Of a stretch of DNA of 33,760 bases, positions 1 to 8,410 are shown piece by piece. The stretch is from Acaryochloridaceae cyanobacterium RU_4_10 (GTDB lineage: Bacteria; Cyanobacteriota; Cyanobacteriia; Thermosynechococcales; Thermosynechococcaceae): positions 1 through 33,760 of the forward strand of contig JAAURS010000006.1 in assembly GCA_012032135.1 (NCBI GenBank), written 5' to 3'. The notes under the pieces are model-generated. The model was not told the origin of the DNA. It did no database searches and saw only the letters and a list, made by a program, of their open reading frames with translations. Position numbers and translations under genes: made by a program. Each line of letters starts with the position of its first letter. The first letter of the stretch is position 1.

Positions 1-850
1 ATTGGAGAGATTGGAAGACTTCGGTAGCGGTGGAATAGCGATCGCTGGGTTTGTGGGCTAGCATCTGGTCAAAGATGGCGGCGAGTTCTGGGGTTATGGT
101 GGCGTGGGGTTTCCAGCTCCAGGCAGCAGCGGCATCGTCAAACAGTTGGGTAGGTTCGCGTCCGGTTAGTAGGACGAGGCAACACACGGCCAAAGAATAG
201 AGATCGCTACTAGGGTAGGCACGACCGGATTGGAGTTGCTCGATCGGCGCAAACCCAAACTTTCCCACTGCGGTACCGGAGGGCATCACGCGGGTTTGCT
301 GAAGTTGGGTGACGACGGTTTTGACGACGCCAAAGTCAATCAAGACAGGAGTTTGGTCTGCTGTTCGTAAGATGAGATTGTCGAGGGACAGATCGCGGTG
401 GATCAGTCCTTCCCCATGCACGTAGGAGAGGACGGGCAGCAATTGATGGAGCAATTGCCGGATCTCCGCTTCGGAGAAGGGTTTACCTTCCTGCAATCGC
501 CGTCGCAACACCGTCCGATAGGTTTGACCTTCAACGTAATCTTGGACCAGAAAGAGCTTTTTTTCATCGTTTAGGGTTTCTGCAAACAAGGCCCGAAATT
601 TGGGAATTTGGGGATGTTCTAGTTTGTAGAGCGTCTGAGCTTCCCGTTGAAACAATTCTTGAGCCTTCTCAAACACCTTGGCATCGCTGGAATTGGGGCA
701 AAACTCCTTGACGACGCACCGTTCCCCAAAGCGTCCGCGATCTTCGGCTAAGTAGGTTTGCGCAAAACCACCCTCTGCCATTCGCTTGAGCAGTCGGTAG
801 CGATTGTGTAAAACCGTTTCTGAGGCTAAGGGCGATCGCATGTACTCCAT
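1..850 (-). CDS. Serine/threonine protein kinase (3' part cut by window edge)
   Basis: Reverse-strand translation from ATG at 850: MEYMRSPLASETVLHNRYRLLKRMAEGGFAQTYLAED...CVVKEF...VQDYVEGQTY...GLIHRDLSLDNLI...VLIDFGVVK...GTAVGKFGFAPIEQLQSGRAYPSSDLYSLAV; Gly-loop, VvK, HRDLsldN and DFG motifs. Open at the left edge. Confidence 0.92.
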   Translation of the reverse strand, partial: MEYMRSPLASETVLHNRYRLLKRMAEGGFAQTYLAEDRGRFGERCVVKEFCPNSSDAKVFEKAQELFQREAQTLYKLEHPQIPKFRALFAETLNDEKKLFLVQDYVEGQTYRTVLRRRLQEGKPFSEAEIRQLLHQLLPVLSYVHGEGLIHRDLSLDNLILRTADQTPVLIDFGVVKTVVTQLQQTRVMPSGTAVGKFGFAPIEQLQSGRAYPSSDLYSLAVCCLVLLTGREPTQLFDDAAAAWSWKPHATITPELAAIFDQMLAHKPSDRYSTATEVFQSLQ

Positions 851-866
851 CCATCATTTGACAGGG

Positions 867-2132
867 CTAGGTGGGGGAGGGTTCCGGCTCCACCCAACGA
901 CCATCGGATTTAATCAGGTCAATTAACTCCGCCACGCCCCGATCTTCTGGGACCTTTTTAACTTCATCCCGACCGCGATACAGGGAAATGAATCCAGGCT
1001 GTTTGCCTACATATCCGTAGTCTGCATCCGCCATCTCCCCAGGCCCATTGACGATGCAGCCCATGACGGCAATATCCAGACCCGTCAGGTGATTAGTTGC
1101 GTTGCGGACTTGGTGCAGAACCTCTTCTAGGTTGAATAGCGTCCGTCCGCAGGAGGGACAGGCTACGTATTCCACCATTGTTTTGCGTAAACCCAAGGCT
1201 TGCAAAATGCTATAGCAGACTGGAATTTCTTTTTCGGGGGCTTCGGTCAGGGAGACGCGCAGGGTGTCGCCAATGCCTTCTGCCAAGAGGGTAGCGATGC
1301 CTGCGGTGGATTTAATCCGGCCATACTCCCCATCTCCGGCTTCGGTGACGCCTAGATGGATGGGGTAATCCATGTTAAATTCGTCCATCCGTTTTGCCAG
1401 AAGCCGATAGGCTGCAAGCATCACAGGCACCCGCGATGCCTTCATGGAAATTACCAGGTTGTGGAAATTCAGGGACTCGCAAATCCGAATGAATTCCAAG
1501 GCCGATTCCACCATACCTTCTGGGGTATCGCCATAGGTGAAGAGCATCCGCTCCGCTAAGGATCCGTGGTTGACGCCAATCCGCATGGCTTTGTTTTGTT
1601 CGCGCAGGGACACGACCAAGGGTTCCAGGGTTTCGCGGATGGTGTCGCCAATTTCAGCAAATTCTTCTGGGGAATATTCCGTGCGATCGGCTTTGGGTTT
1701 TTCAAACACGTACAGTCCGGGATTGATCCGCACTTTATCGACGTGTTTGGCCACTTCTAGGGCTATTTTGCTGCCGTTATGGTGAACGTCGGCGACGAGG
1801 GGGACGACTTGGTAGGTGGCAATCAGTTTTTGCTTGATTTCAGCAAGGGCTTTGGCATGGGCCATGCTAGGCACAGTCACGCGGACAATTTCGCAGCCAA
1901 TTTCATGAAGCCGTCGAATTCCAGCAACGGAGCCGTCGATATCGAGAGTATCTTCGTTGATCATGGACTGGACGACGACGGGATGTCCGCCGCCCAAGAT
2001 GACGTTACCTACGGCGACGGGACGGGTTTTACGTCGGGGGATGGTGGTATCAGTAATGGACCAGGGGTCTTGGACGGTGGCGGGATTGGATAGGGTTTGC
2101 ATAGGGGTGGATGACGGCGAAGACAGCAACAA
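867..2132 (-). CDS. ispG: 4-hydroxy-3-methylbut-2-en-1-yl diphosphate synthase (GcpE/IspG); start may be Met at 2099
   Basis: Translation with [41 protein letters not shown] and [19 protein letters not shown], typical of IspG. Confidence 0.97.
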   Translation of the reverse strand: MLLSSPSSTPMQTLSNPATVQDPWSITDTTIPRRKTRPVAVGNVILGGGHPVVVQSMINEDTLDIDGSVAGIRRLHEIGCEIVRVTVPSMAHAKALAEIKQKLIATYQVVPLVADVHHNGSKIALEVAKHVDKVRINPGLYVFEKPKADRTEYSPEEFAEIGDTIRETLEPLVVSLREQNKAMRIGVNHGSLAERMLFTYGDTPEGMVESALEFIRICESLNFHNLVISMKASRVPVMLAAYRLLAKRMDEFNMDYPIHLGVTEAGDGEYGRIKSTAGIATLLAEGIGDTLRVSLTEAPEKEIPVCYSILQALGLRKTMVEYVACPSCGRTLFNLEEVLHQVRNATNHLTGLDIAVMGCIVNGPGEMADADYGYVGKQPGFISLYRGRDEVKKVPEDRGVAELIDLIKSDGRWVEPEPSPT

Positions 2133-2243
2133 ATCTTACAAGGGGCTAGGGGTGGATGGGTTGGTGGCGCTACTGACTGACCCACCCGCCCTACGGGCAC
2201 CCCTCCCTGGAGGGGATTTACCACATTTTGGCTCTTTGATGGT

Positions 2244-3186
2244 TTACTTAGGCGGAGGGGCGATCGCACCTTCTACTACATTTTTGAAATTCTGAGGTCC
2301 GGTGTAGGCTGAGGCTTTGCCAAGTTCGGTAAGAGACTGGGTTCCAGGTAACTCCTTCCCATTAATTTTCCAGGTTGGGTAGCTTTTGATTTTAGCTGCC
2401 GTACATAGATCGGGCTTTGCATTGGGGCCATTGGGGTCGCACTCAATGTAGGGCATTTTGCTAACGGCTTCTTTGCCAAACAATTGCTTTTGATCGTGAC
2501 AGTGAGGGCACCAGTAAGCCCCATACATCTTGGCATCCGTTGATGCTAAATGTTCTGCTAAAGCAATTTCGGGAGGGCCAGAGTTAGTGGTAACGGGCAA
2601 CATTTCTTTGGTGGTCGCTTGAGGGCCACCTGCAACGCTTGAATAAAACATCAAGGTACCAATGGAAACAATTACTGCAACCACAATTCCCACAAAAAAG
2701 ATCTGCCCGATATCCGGCCACGATCGACCAAAGAGGGTCAGCAGCAGCATTGATACGGCAAAGGCTGCGGAGGCGACACAGTAGATGCAAATGCCCGCGT
2801 TGATTTTGAAAAACAACAGCCACATCAAATAGCCGCTGAAAACGACCATTGCGATCGCTCCTGCCAGCAGCAGTAGCCAGGTCCAGTCCTCTAGCTTTTT
2901 GCGAAGGTCTTTTTTGTTGGGCGTCGCCTAAAGCCAGCGGCCCCAAGGAAAAAAGCGCCATGCTGGCGTAGGCTAAGGTACCAAATAGAGACAGGGGTAA
3001 GCCACCCAGTTTGGCGTATTTACTGCTGAGTACGGCATCGCAGCCACTGGTGGGACAAGCTACGGCCTGTCCTTGAAAATGGCTGATGGTAAGGTAGCCA
3101 GTAATGACAGCACCCAAAATAGCAATCCCGCCAATGAGGAAGCGGGACCAGCGATGAATCCAGGGGGTTGAACGACGACGAGACAT
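2244..3186 (-). pseudogene. VKOR-thioredoxin fusion (vitamin K epoxide reductase family), interrupted by an apparent frameshift at the 6-T run 2910-2915
   Basis: N-part MSRRRSTPWIHRWSRFLIGGIAILGAVITGYLTISHFQGQAVACPTSGCDAVLSSKYAKLGGLPLSLFGTLAYASMALFSLGPLALGDAQQK; the C-part DLRKKLEDWTWLLLLAGAIAMVVFSGYLMWLLFFKINAGICIYC...YGAYWCPHCHDQKQLFGKEA is in another frame. Confidence 0.88.
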
Positions 3187-3365
3187 AGTTCTGCGGCTGA
3201 ATCGCAATAACGACACTGAAACATTTACTCAATCATACTGGGTTGAACCCACCATCGGCGCTGGTGTCTCTCAATCCCTAGCAATTCCAAGCCTGACGGA
3301 GAGAATTCGATATCATACGGTTTGAAGTGAATGAATGGTCTAAAGTTCCATCGGGAGAATCTGCT

Positions 3366-3824
3366 ATGCCCACGCTCGATCAATGGTTTACTGGAGCCAA
3401 TGTTTTTGTTTTGCCCTTTTGGACGTTGATGATTTTATTGCCGAATTGGGACTGGACCCGTCGGGTGATGAGTTCGCTGTTGCCCTTTGTGGCATTGGCT
3501 TTACTGTATGTGGGTCTGTTTGCGACTGCCATTACGCCAGAATCAGCTCAGGCACTCTCCAATCCCACGCTGCCCGTGATTGCCCAATTTTTCTCTGACG
3601 AACGTGCAGCAGCAACAGGTTGGGTGCATTATTTGGTGATGGATCTGTTTGTGGGGCGTTGGATTTACTGGGAAGGTCAGCGCCTGGGGGTGTGGACGCG
3701 CCATTCTTTGGCACTTTGCTTTTTTGCAGGCCCCATGGGGTTGTTGTCCCATATTGCGACCGCTGCGATCGCCCAGAAGATGACCAAGGATTCCGCACCC
3801 CAACCTAGCGAAGCAGGAACATGA
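3366..3824 (+). CDS. ABA4-like (DUF4281) membrane protein
   Basis: MPTLDQWFTGANVFVLPFWTLMILLPNWDWTRRVMSS...GWVHYLVMDLFVGRWIYWEGQRLGV...FFAGPMGLLSHI matches the ABA4/DUF4281 pattern. Upstream ATG at 3327 is less likely. Confidence 0.85.
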   Translation: MPTLDQWFTGANVFVLPFWTLMILLPNWDWTRRVMSSLLPFVALALLYVGLFATAITPESAQALSNPTLPVIAQFFSDERAAATGWVHYLVMDLFVGRWIYWEGQRLGVWTRHSLALCFFAGPMGLLSHIATAAIAQKMTKDSAPQPSEAGT

Positions 3825-4111
3825 TTTTAGAAGTTGCGGTGCTGGATGTGAAGCCTGGAATGACGGCTAAGTTTGAGGTAGCTTTTAGTACGGCTTCAAA
3901 CATCATCGCTGGGATGCCGGGATATATTTCCCACGAACTTCAGCGTTGCATAGAAAACACAAATCGCTATATTTTGCTGGTGCGTTGGCAAACGTTGGAA
4001 GACCATACGATCGGGTTTCGGCAATCAGCGGAGTATGAGGAGTGGCGATCGTTGTTGCACCATTTTTACGACCCGTTCCCAACGGTCGAGCATTACGAAC
4101 TTGTGTTGTAG
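3821..4111 (+). CDS. Antibiotic biosynthesis monooxygenase (ABM) domain protein
   Basis: MILEVAVLDVKPGMTAKFEVAFSTASNIIAGMPGYISHELQRCIENTNRYILLVRWQTLEDHTIGFRQSAEYEEWRSLLHHFYDPFPTVEHYELVL; ATGA overlap with the upstream gene. Confidence 0.85.
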   Translation: MILEVAVLDVKPGMTAKFEVAFSTASNIIAGMPGYISHELQRCIENTNRYILLVRWQTLEDHTIGFRQSAEYEEWRSLLHHFYDPFPTVEHYELVL

Positions 4112-4164
4112 AACATCTGTATCTAGAAAGACCTCTTGGTTGAATGGGTCGATAGCGATCGCCT

Positions 4165-4500
4165 TTAAGCAACGCCATATCCCGTATATGGGCGTTTGTA
4201 AGCAGGATGCAACCCTAAAATGATATCTTCCTTCAAAACACCCATCTCAACCAATTCTGCGGCAATATCTACATCCGTCATATTTTGCTGAATCCAAACT
4301 TGCTCAGCCTTAATATCAAAATGCATCACACTATGATAAACCCGCTTCAGGCCATTCCAGCCCACCCGCATCAACTGATAGCGATCGCGTCCTTCATCAA
4401 AAATCAACTCACTTTCCACATCCTCGGGTTGAGACTGGTAATTACTGTGATTTGTAAGAATCCTCTTAACACATTGCCGATAATGGCTTAATTTATCCAT
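4165..4500 (-). CDS. xisI: XisI-like (fdxN element excision controlling factor) protein
   Basis: MDKLSHYRQCVKRILTNHSNYQ...VESELIFDEGRDRYQLMRVGWNGLKRVYHSVMHFDIKAEQVWIQQNMTDVDIAAELVEMGVLKEDIILGLHPAYKRPYTGYGVA; paired with a XisH-like gene. Confidence 0.92.
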   Translation of the reverse strand: MDKLSHYRQCVKRILTNHSNYQSQPEDVESELIFDEGRDRYQLMRVGWNGLKRVYHSVMHFDIKAEQVWIQQNMTDVDIAAELVEMGVLKEDIILGLHPAYKRPYTGYGVA

Positions 4501-4904
4501 CGCACAATTTCCTCCGATAGCTGGTCGTACACAATAAGCTTCAGTTGGTGTCGTTGCACCACAAGCTGAGCAAATCGAGTCTGGAAAAACGTTTCAAATG
4601 TTTCAAATGGTACCGCCAAATAGAGCAGACGTTCTGACCCATTTGCTTCTAGCATAATCCGATAGTTGAGGAACTGCCCCAGCGCCGTATGAAAATCGCT
4701 GACGGTTGAAGCACCCACAAAACTTTTAATCTCAACCGCAATTTTCTTCTCAGCCTTTTCTGCTGCAATCAACCGCTCGGCACCCATGTCAACCTTGAAG
4801 GTTATTTCTTCAAGTTCCAACTCTAGAGGGTCATGGGTAATCTTCCATGATTCTTTCTGAAGTGCACGTTTGACAGCATTATGAAATAAATCTTTGGCTG
4901 ACAT
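4488..4904 (-). CDS. xisH: XisH-like protein
   Basis: MSAKDLFHNAVKRALQKESWKITHDPL...GAERLIAAEKAEKKIAVEIKSFVGASTVSDFHTALGQFLNYR...; overlaps xisI by 13 nt. Confidence 0.92.
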   Translation of the reverse strand: MSAKDLFHNAVKRALQKESWKITHDPLELELEEITFKVDMGAERLIAAEKAEKKIAVEIKSFVGASTVSDFHTALGQFLNYRIMLEANGSERLLYLAVPFETFETFFQTRFAQLVVQRHQLKLIVYDQLSEEIVRWIN

Positions 4905-5161
4905 TGGCGCTAAGTTTGCTCAGTTGAACCTAGCTTAATGCATTGGAACTCAGTGACCGAAATCAAGCGATCGCCTATTTTTTCCACTGCGATCGCGATT
5001 GGGTAAGAAAAATAGGATTGCGGACTCTTGAGGTGTAGCTATCACCATATTAGTGTCTCGATCTCCTTTTGCTTTAACATCCATTGATTCCCGCTGGCAA
5101 GATCTATTTCGTTTATCATACGGGGATACAATGGCGATATCGCACTTAGGCCAGAAACATT

Positions 5162-5270
5162 GTGCCGATCGCTGTTGCATCATTTTTATGGCCAATTCCC
5201 GACGGTTGAACATTACGGGCTAGTTTTTCCAGACTCATCCGATCCATTTAAATCAAATTTTATTGAGTGA
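5162..5270 (+). pseudogene. Relic of the 3' end of an ABM-domain gene (paralogous to 3821-4111)
   Basis: Reads ..RSLLHHFYGQFPTVEHYGLVFPDSS.. against RSLLHHFYDPFPTVEHYELVL of the intact gene; nucleotide similarity begins at the CGATCG near 5165. Confidence 0.8.
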
Positions 5271-5299
5271 GCTACGATCCATCTAGGAGGTAATGCACG

Positions 5300-5533
5300 A
5301 TGCTACAAGCAATTGAAGGCATTTATAAGGATGGCAAAGTTGAACTGACTGAAAAACCTCAGGGAATTTCAGAAGGTCGAGTGATTGTGACGTTTTTATC
5401 TGTTCATTCTTCACCTGGAAATACACAGTTGATGACGTTTGGAGTGTTCTCTGGGGCTAATCAGTCTACGGAAGAAGATTTCAAGTTGGCTGAATTTAGT
5501 GGGGATATTGAGGATGGACTGGATTGGTCATGA
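5300..5533 (+). CDS. VapB/DUF104-like antitoxin
   Basis: Short ORF MLQAIEGIYKDGKVELTEKPQGISEGRVIVTFL... immediately upstream of a PIN-domain gene; RBS-like AGGAGG at 5286. Confidence 0.78.
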   Translation: MLQAIEGIYKDGKVELTEKPQGISEGRVIVTFLSVHSSPGNTQLMTFGVFSGANQSTEEDFKLAEFSGDIEDGLDWS

Positions 5534-5536
5534 AGT

Positions 5537-5929
5537 ATGGTCGTCGATACTCATGCTCTGATTTGGTTTCTGGAGGGTAATCCACGCCTTGGAGCAATCG
5601 CAAAAGCCGTATTAATGGATCCAGTTAGCGAACTTGTTTTGCCTGCAATTGCTTTAGCAGAAGCAGTTTGGATTGTCGATCGGGGTAAAACGTCTATTCC
5701 TTCTGTTAGGTCTTTGTTGGACTCAATTGCTCAAGATGCCAGAGTGGTCTTGTATCCGCTAGATTTGGGAATCATCGCCCAGAGTATGGACTTAAGCTCC
5801 ATCAATGAGATGCACGATCGCCAAATTGTCGCTACTGCAAAAGTTTTGGAGACACAAGGCAAACGAGTAGCTTTGCTGACTTGCGATCGAAATATTACGG
5901 CATCCAATCTGGTGGCAATAGTTTGGTAG
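5537..5929 (+). CDS. PIN-domain (VapC-like) toxin
   Basis: MVVDTHALIWFLEGNPRLG...LPAIALAEAVW...INEMHDRQIVATAKVL...LLTCDRNI; acidic PIN residues present. Confidence 0.9.
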   Translation: MVVDTHALIWFLEGNPRLGAIAKAVLMDPVSELVLPAIALAEAVWIVDRGKTSIPSVRSLLDSIAQDARVVLYPLDLGIIAQSMDLSSINEMHDRQIVATAKVLETQGKRVALLTCDRNITASNLVAIVW

Positions 5930-6048
5930 CGATCGCGTTCCGTATCAAAGATAAGTTCGTTTTCTACTTCTCCATAAGCATAGGGATAGCTTGCATATTT
6001 TTTCAGCAGGTTTTGAATACAATCTCGATAATGGTTTAGTTTTTCCAT
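5927..6048 (-). pseudogene. xisI remnant (N-terminal part only)
   Basis: MEKLNHYRDCIQNLLKKYASYPYAYGEVENELIFDTERDRYQ aligns to XisI at 4165-4500; homology stops at GCGATCGC 5929-5936. Confidence 0.85.
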
Positions 6049-6142
6049 TGCACAATCTCCTCCGTTTCAATGTTGTAACGGTCCACCCGTCTTTCTGTAA
6101 TGCCCGTTTGACTGCATCATGGAATCGATCTTTTGCAGACAT
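6020..6142 (-). pseudogene. xisH remnant with large internal deletion
   Basis: MSAKDRFHDAVKRALQKDGWTVTT (XisH N-terminus) abuts, out of frame, IETEEIVQWKN* (XisH C-terminus-like); about 100 internal codons are missing. Confidence 0.83.
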
Positions 6143-6192
6143 GAATTACACAGTATTGAAATCAAGCCTATTGTAGATAGTCTTTTTCTTGG

Positions 6193-6261
6193 GCGATCGC
6201 CCAGAAATGGATGGCCAAGGATTCTGGATCTAAGCCTGAAGTCAACCCTAGCGAAGGGTAA
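6193..6261 (+). pseudogene. Relic of the 3' end of an ABA4-like gene (paralogous to 3366-3824)
   Basis: Reads AIAQKWMAKDSGSKPEVNPSEG* against AIAQKMTKDSAPQPSEAGT*; similarity begins at HIP1 GCGATCGC 6193-6200. Confidence 0.8.
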
Positions 6262-6296
6262 TCGTTAAACGTAGATAGTTTAGGATCGCTCGCTCT

Positions 6297-6887
6297 TTAA
6301 TCATCCGTAAACAGATCGACCTGCAAGCTAAATTCTGGTAATACAGATTCGCCAGAAAGTTGAGTTGGGAGTGATAGAACTTCTTTCACTTGCCCTTGAC
6401 GGTAGATTTCCACTTGTTGATCTTGCGGATTAAAGAGCCAGCCAAGTTTTACACCACTATCCATATACTCTTGCATTTTCTCCTGGAGCATGGCTAAGCT
6501 ATCGGTTCGCGAACGTAATTCAATTACAAAATCTGGTGCGATCGGTGGGAATTTCTGACGTTGTTCTGGGGTGAGTGCTTTCCAACGGGATAATTCAACC
6601 CAAGCAGCATCAGGAGAGCGATCGCCTCCACTCGGAAGCTTGAAAATGGTTGAAGAGCTAAAAACCTCACCCAGTTTAGTCTGACGATTCCAAAGGCCCA
6701 GATCGATGATGAACCCTGCTTCTCGTCTGCCACTATCGCCGCCAACAGGTACCATAAAAATTAAAACTCCTTTGGCGCTGCGTTCAATATTGAGATCTGG
6801 ATTAGCAATACAGAGTTGATAAAACTGCTCATCGCTCAGATAAACGTGCTTTAGATCGACTTGGAGGGGTAGTGTCAGTGTGGTCAT
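6297..6887 (-). CDS. Uma2-family (DUF820) putative endonuclease
   Basis: LSDEQFYQLCIANPDLNIERSAKGVLIFMVPVGGDSG...SPDAAWVELSRWKALTPEQRQKFPPIAPDFVIELRSRTDSLAMLQEKMQEYMDSGVKLGWLFNPQDQQVEIYR. Confidence 0.95.
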   Translation of the reverse strand: MTTLTLPLQVDLKHVYLSDEQFYQLCIANPDLNIERSAKGVLIFMVPVGGDSGRREAGFIIDLGLWNRQTKLGEVFSSSTIFKLPSGGDRSPDAAWVELSRWKALTPEQRQKFPPIAPDFVIELRSRTDSLAMLQEKMQEYMDSGVKLGWLFNPQDQQVEIYRQGQVKEVLSLPTQLSGESVLPEFSLQVDLFTDD

Positions 6888-7054
6888 CGACTTGGCTCCT
6901 ATACAATCAAGCGTTTGTTGCAGTGAACAGATACGAATAATCGCTAATTTATATTGTAACTTTTCAATTCTTTCTCAACTTTGCCCCTTTAGATTACGAT
7001 ACTGAGAGGTTTAAGCCCTTTTACTTTGAATAATCCCTTAAAATCAAGCCCATC

Positions 7055-7684
7055 ATGATTGACTATAACGCTAGATTATCCGCCACAATTTTGGGTGTGG
7101 GTGTTGCGCTGGTGCAGATACAGTCTGCTCAAGCACTCACCAAGGTTGAAGTGAGCAAAGTGGCTCAAAGTGTTACGGTCATGATTCAAGATCCTCAAAG
7201 CCCTCAGACGACTGGGTCAGGCATCATCATTAAGCGGGAGGGCGAAACTTATACAGTCCTGACGGCGCATCATGTGGTCAAGCAGTCACCGAACTATCAG
7301 GTGATGACCCCAGATAAAAAGATGAATCCGATCGTGCAGGGTTCTATTAAACCGTTGCCCGGTGTGGATCTGGCGCTGGTGCAGTTTAAGAGTGCTGGGG
7401 CTTATGGGATTGCCAAAATGGGAGATTCTGCCCAAAGCCCATCGGGTAGTGCCAGCTTTGTGGCAGGCTTTCCAGGCACCACGGAGGTGAGGTCTGAGCC
7501 AGAGTACTATTTCACTTCTGGCAAGATTGCTGCCAATGGAAGTCGTCCGAATAAGGATGGGTATGCTTTGGCGTATAGCAATCCTACTTTGCCAGGGATG
7601 AGTGGGGGGCCAGTGTTGAACGAGCAAGGGGAGCTAATTGGAATTCATGGACAGTTAAGGGTCGTTAGGCATCATAAAGTTTAA
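7055..7684 (+). CDS. Trypsin-like serine protease, C-terminally truncated relative to 29947-31071
   Basis: H (TAHHVV), D (GVDLALVQF) and S (LPGMSGGPV) triad motifs present; similarity to the second copy ends at LIGIHG. Confidence 0.85.
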   Translation: MIDYNARLSATILGVGVALVQIQSAQALTKVEVSKVAQSVTVMIQDPQSPQTTGSGIIIKREGETYTVLTAHHVVKQSPNYQVMTPDKKMNPIVQGSIKPLPGVDLALVQFKSAGAYGIAKMGDSAQSPSGSASFVAGFPGTTEVRSEPEYYFTSGKIAANGSRPNKDGYALAYSNPTLPGMSGGPVLNEQGELIGIHGQLRVVRHHKV

Positions 7685-7817
7685 ACTACACAGAAATTGA
7701 GTGTTTTCCAAAAGTAGACAACCGCTATAGCTGACGCATCATTTGAAAAACGAACCCAATGTGGCAATTTGAATTAGGATCCACTAGAGCTACAGATTCG
7801 CCAGTAGGTCTAACCCA

Positions 7818-8152
7818 TTAGCGAGTTGGCCAAGGTAGAGCAATTGCAGCTATTGCAAGATGTTTTTGGTCAGATCGTTATTCCGCAAGAGGTTTACGAT
7901 GAGTTGATAGTGAGGAATCATCTGGCTGTCTTGGCAATACAGTCTGCAAATTGGATTCAGGTCAGGTCACTGAGCGATCGCTTCAGTCTTCAAGAATTAC
8001 AAACCCAAACAAATCTGGATTTAGGAGAACGTGCAGCCATTCTTTTAGCGGAAGAATTGGAGACTGACCGACTCATCATTAATGAAAGAGCTGCAAGACA
8101 AATTGCCAAGTCTAGAAGACTCCCCGTGATTGGAATGGTTGGGGCTCTATGA
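7818..8152 (+). pseudogene. DUF3368/PIN-like protein fragment
   Basis: ..PISELAKVEQLQLLQDVFGQIVIPQEVYDELIV...LDLGERAAILLAEELETDRLIINERAARQIAKSRRLPVIGMVGAL matches the DUF3368 pattern; the usual N-terminal DTSP segment is missing (in-frame TAA just upstream) and it ends early. Confidence 0.7.
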
Positions 8153-8234
8153 CCAAGCTATTCGTCTTGTCCCCCAAAAAGCTATGGCCTATTTCAGGCG
8201 TAGCCTTATTCGCAATAAGCTGCTCATCCCAAAA

Positions 8235-8321
8235 CGGAGAGGAGAGGATTCGAACCTCCGGATACATTGCTGCATCATCTGATTTCAAGTCAGACGCAAT
8301 CGACCACTCTGCCACCTCTCC
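8235..8321 (-). tRNA. tRNA-Ser (anticodon UGA)
   Basis: Reverse complement GGAGAGGTGGCAGAGTGGTCGATTGCGTCTGACTTGAAATCAGATGATGCAGCAATGTATCCGGAGGTTCGAATCCTCTCCTCTCCG: acceptor GGAGAGG/CCTCTCC, anticodon loop CTTGAAA, long variable arm, TTCGAAT T-loop. Confidence 0.97.
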
Positions 8322-8410
8322 AGGTGGATCATTTCCTTAGCCGGAAATGCATTAATCTCTATATTACTGCGATCGCCTATAAATTTCGACACCCAGATAT
8401 AATATCTCTT

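Noticed and set aside
1356-2295. Several plus-strand ORFs opposite ispG
   Set aside because: Mirror ORFs on the antisense of a strongly conserved gene; translations show no recognisable domain.
2905-2920. Programmed -1 ribosomal frameshift at AAAAAAG in VKOR
   Set aside because: The frame needed is +1 (or -2) and the heptamer is not in the X_XXY_YYZ register; an error or mutation is simpler.
4950-5213. Minus-strand 87-aa ORF
   Set aside because: Overlaps the ABM relic on the opposite strand and has no recognisable motif; probably chance.
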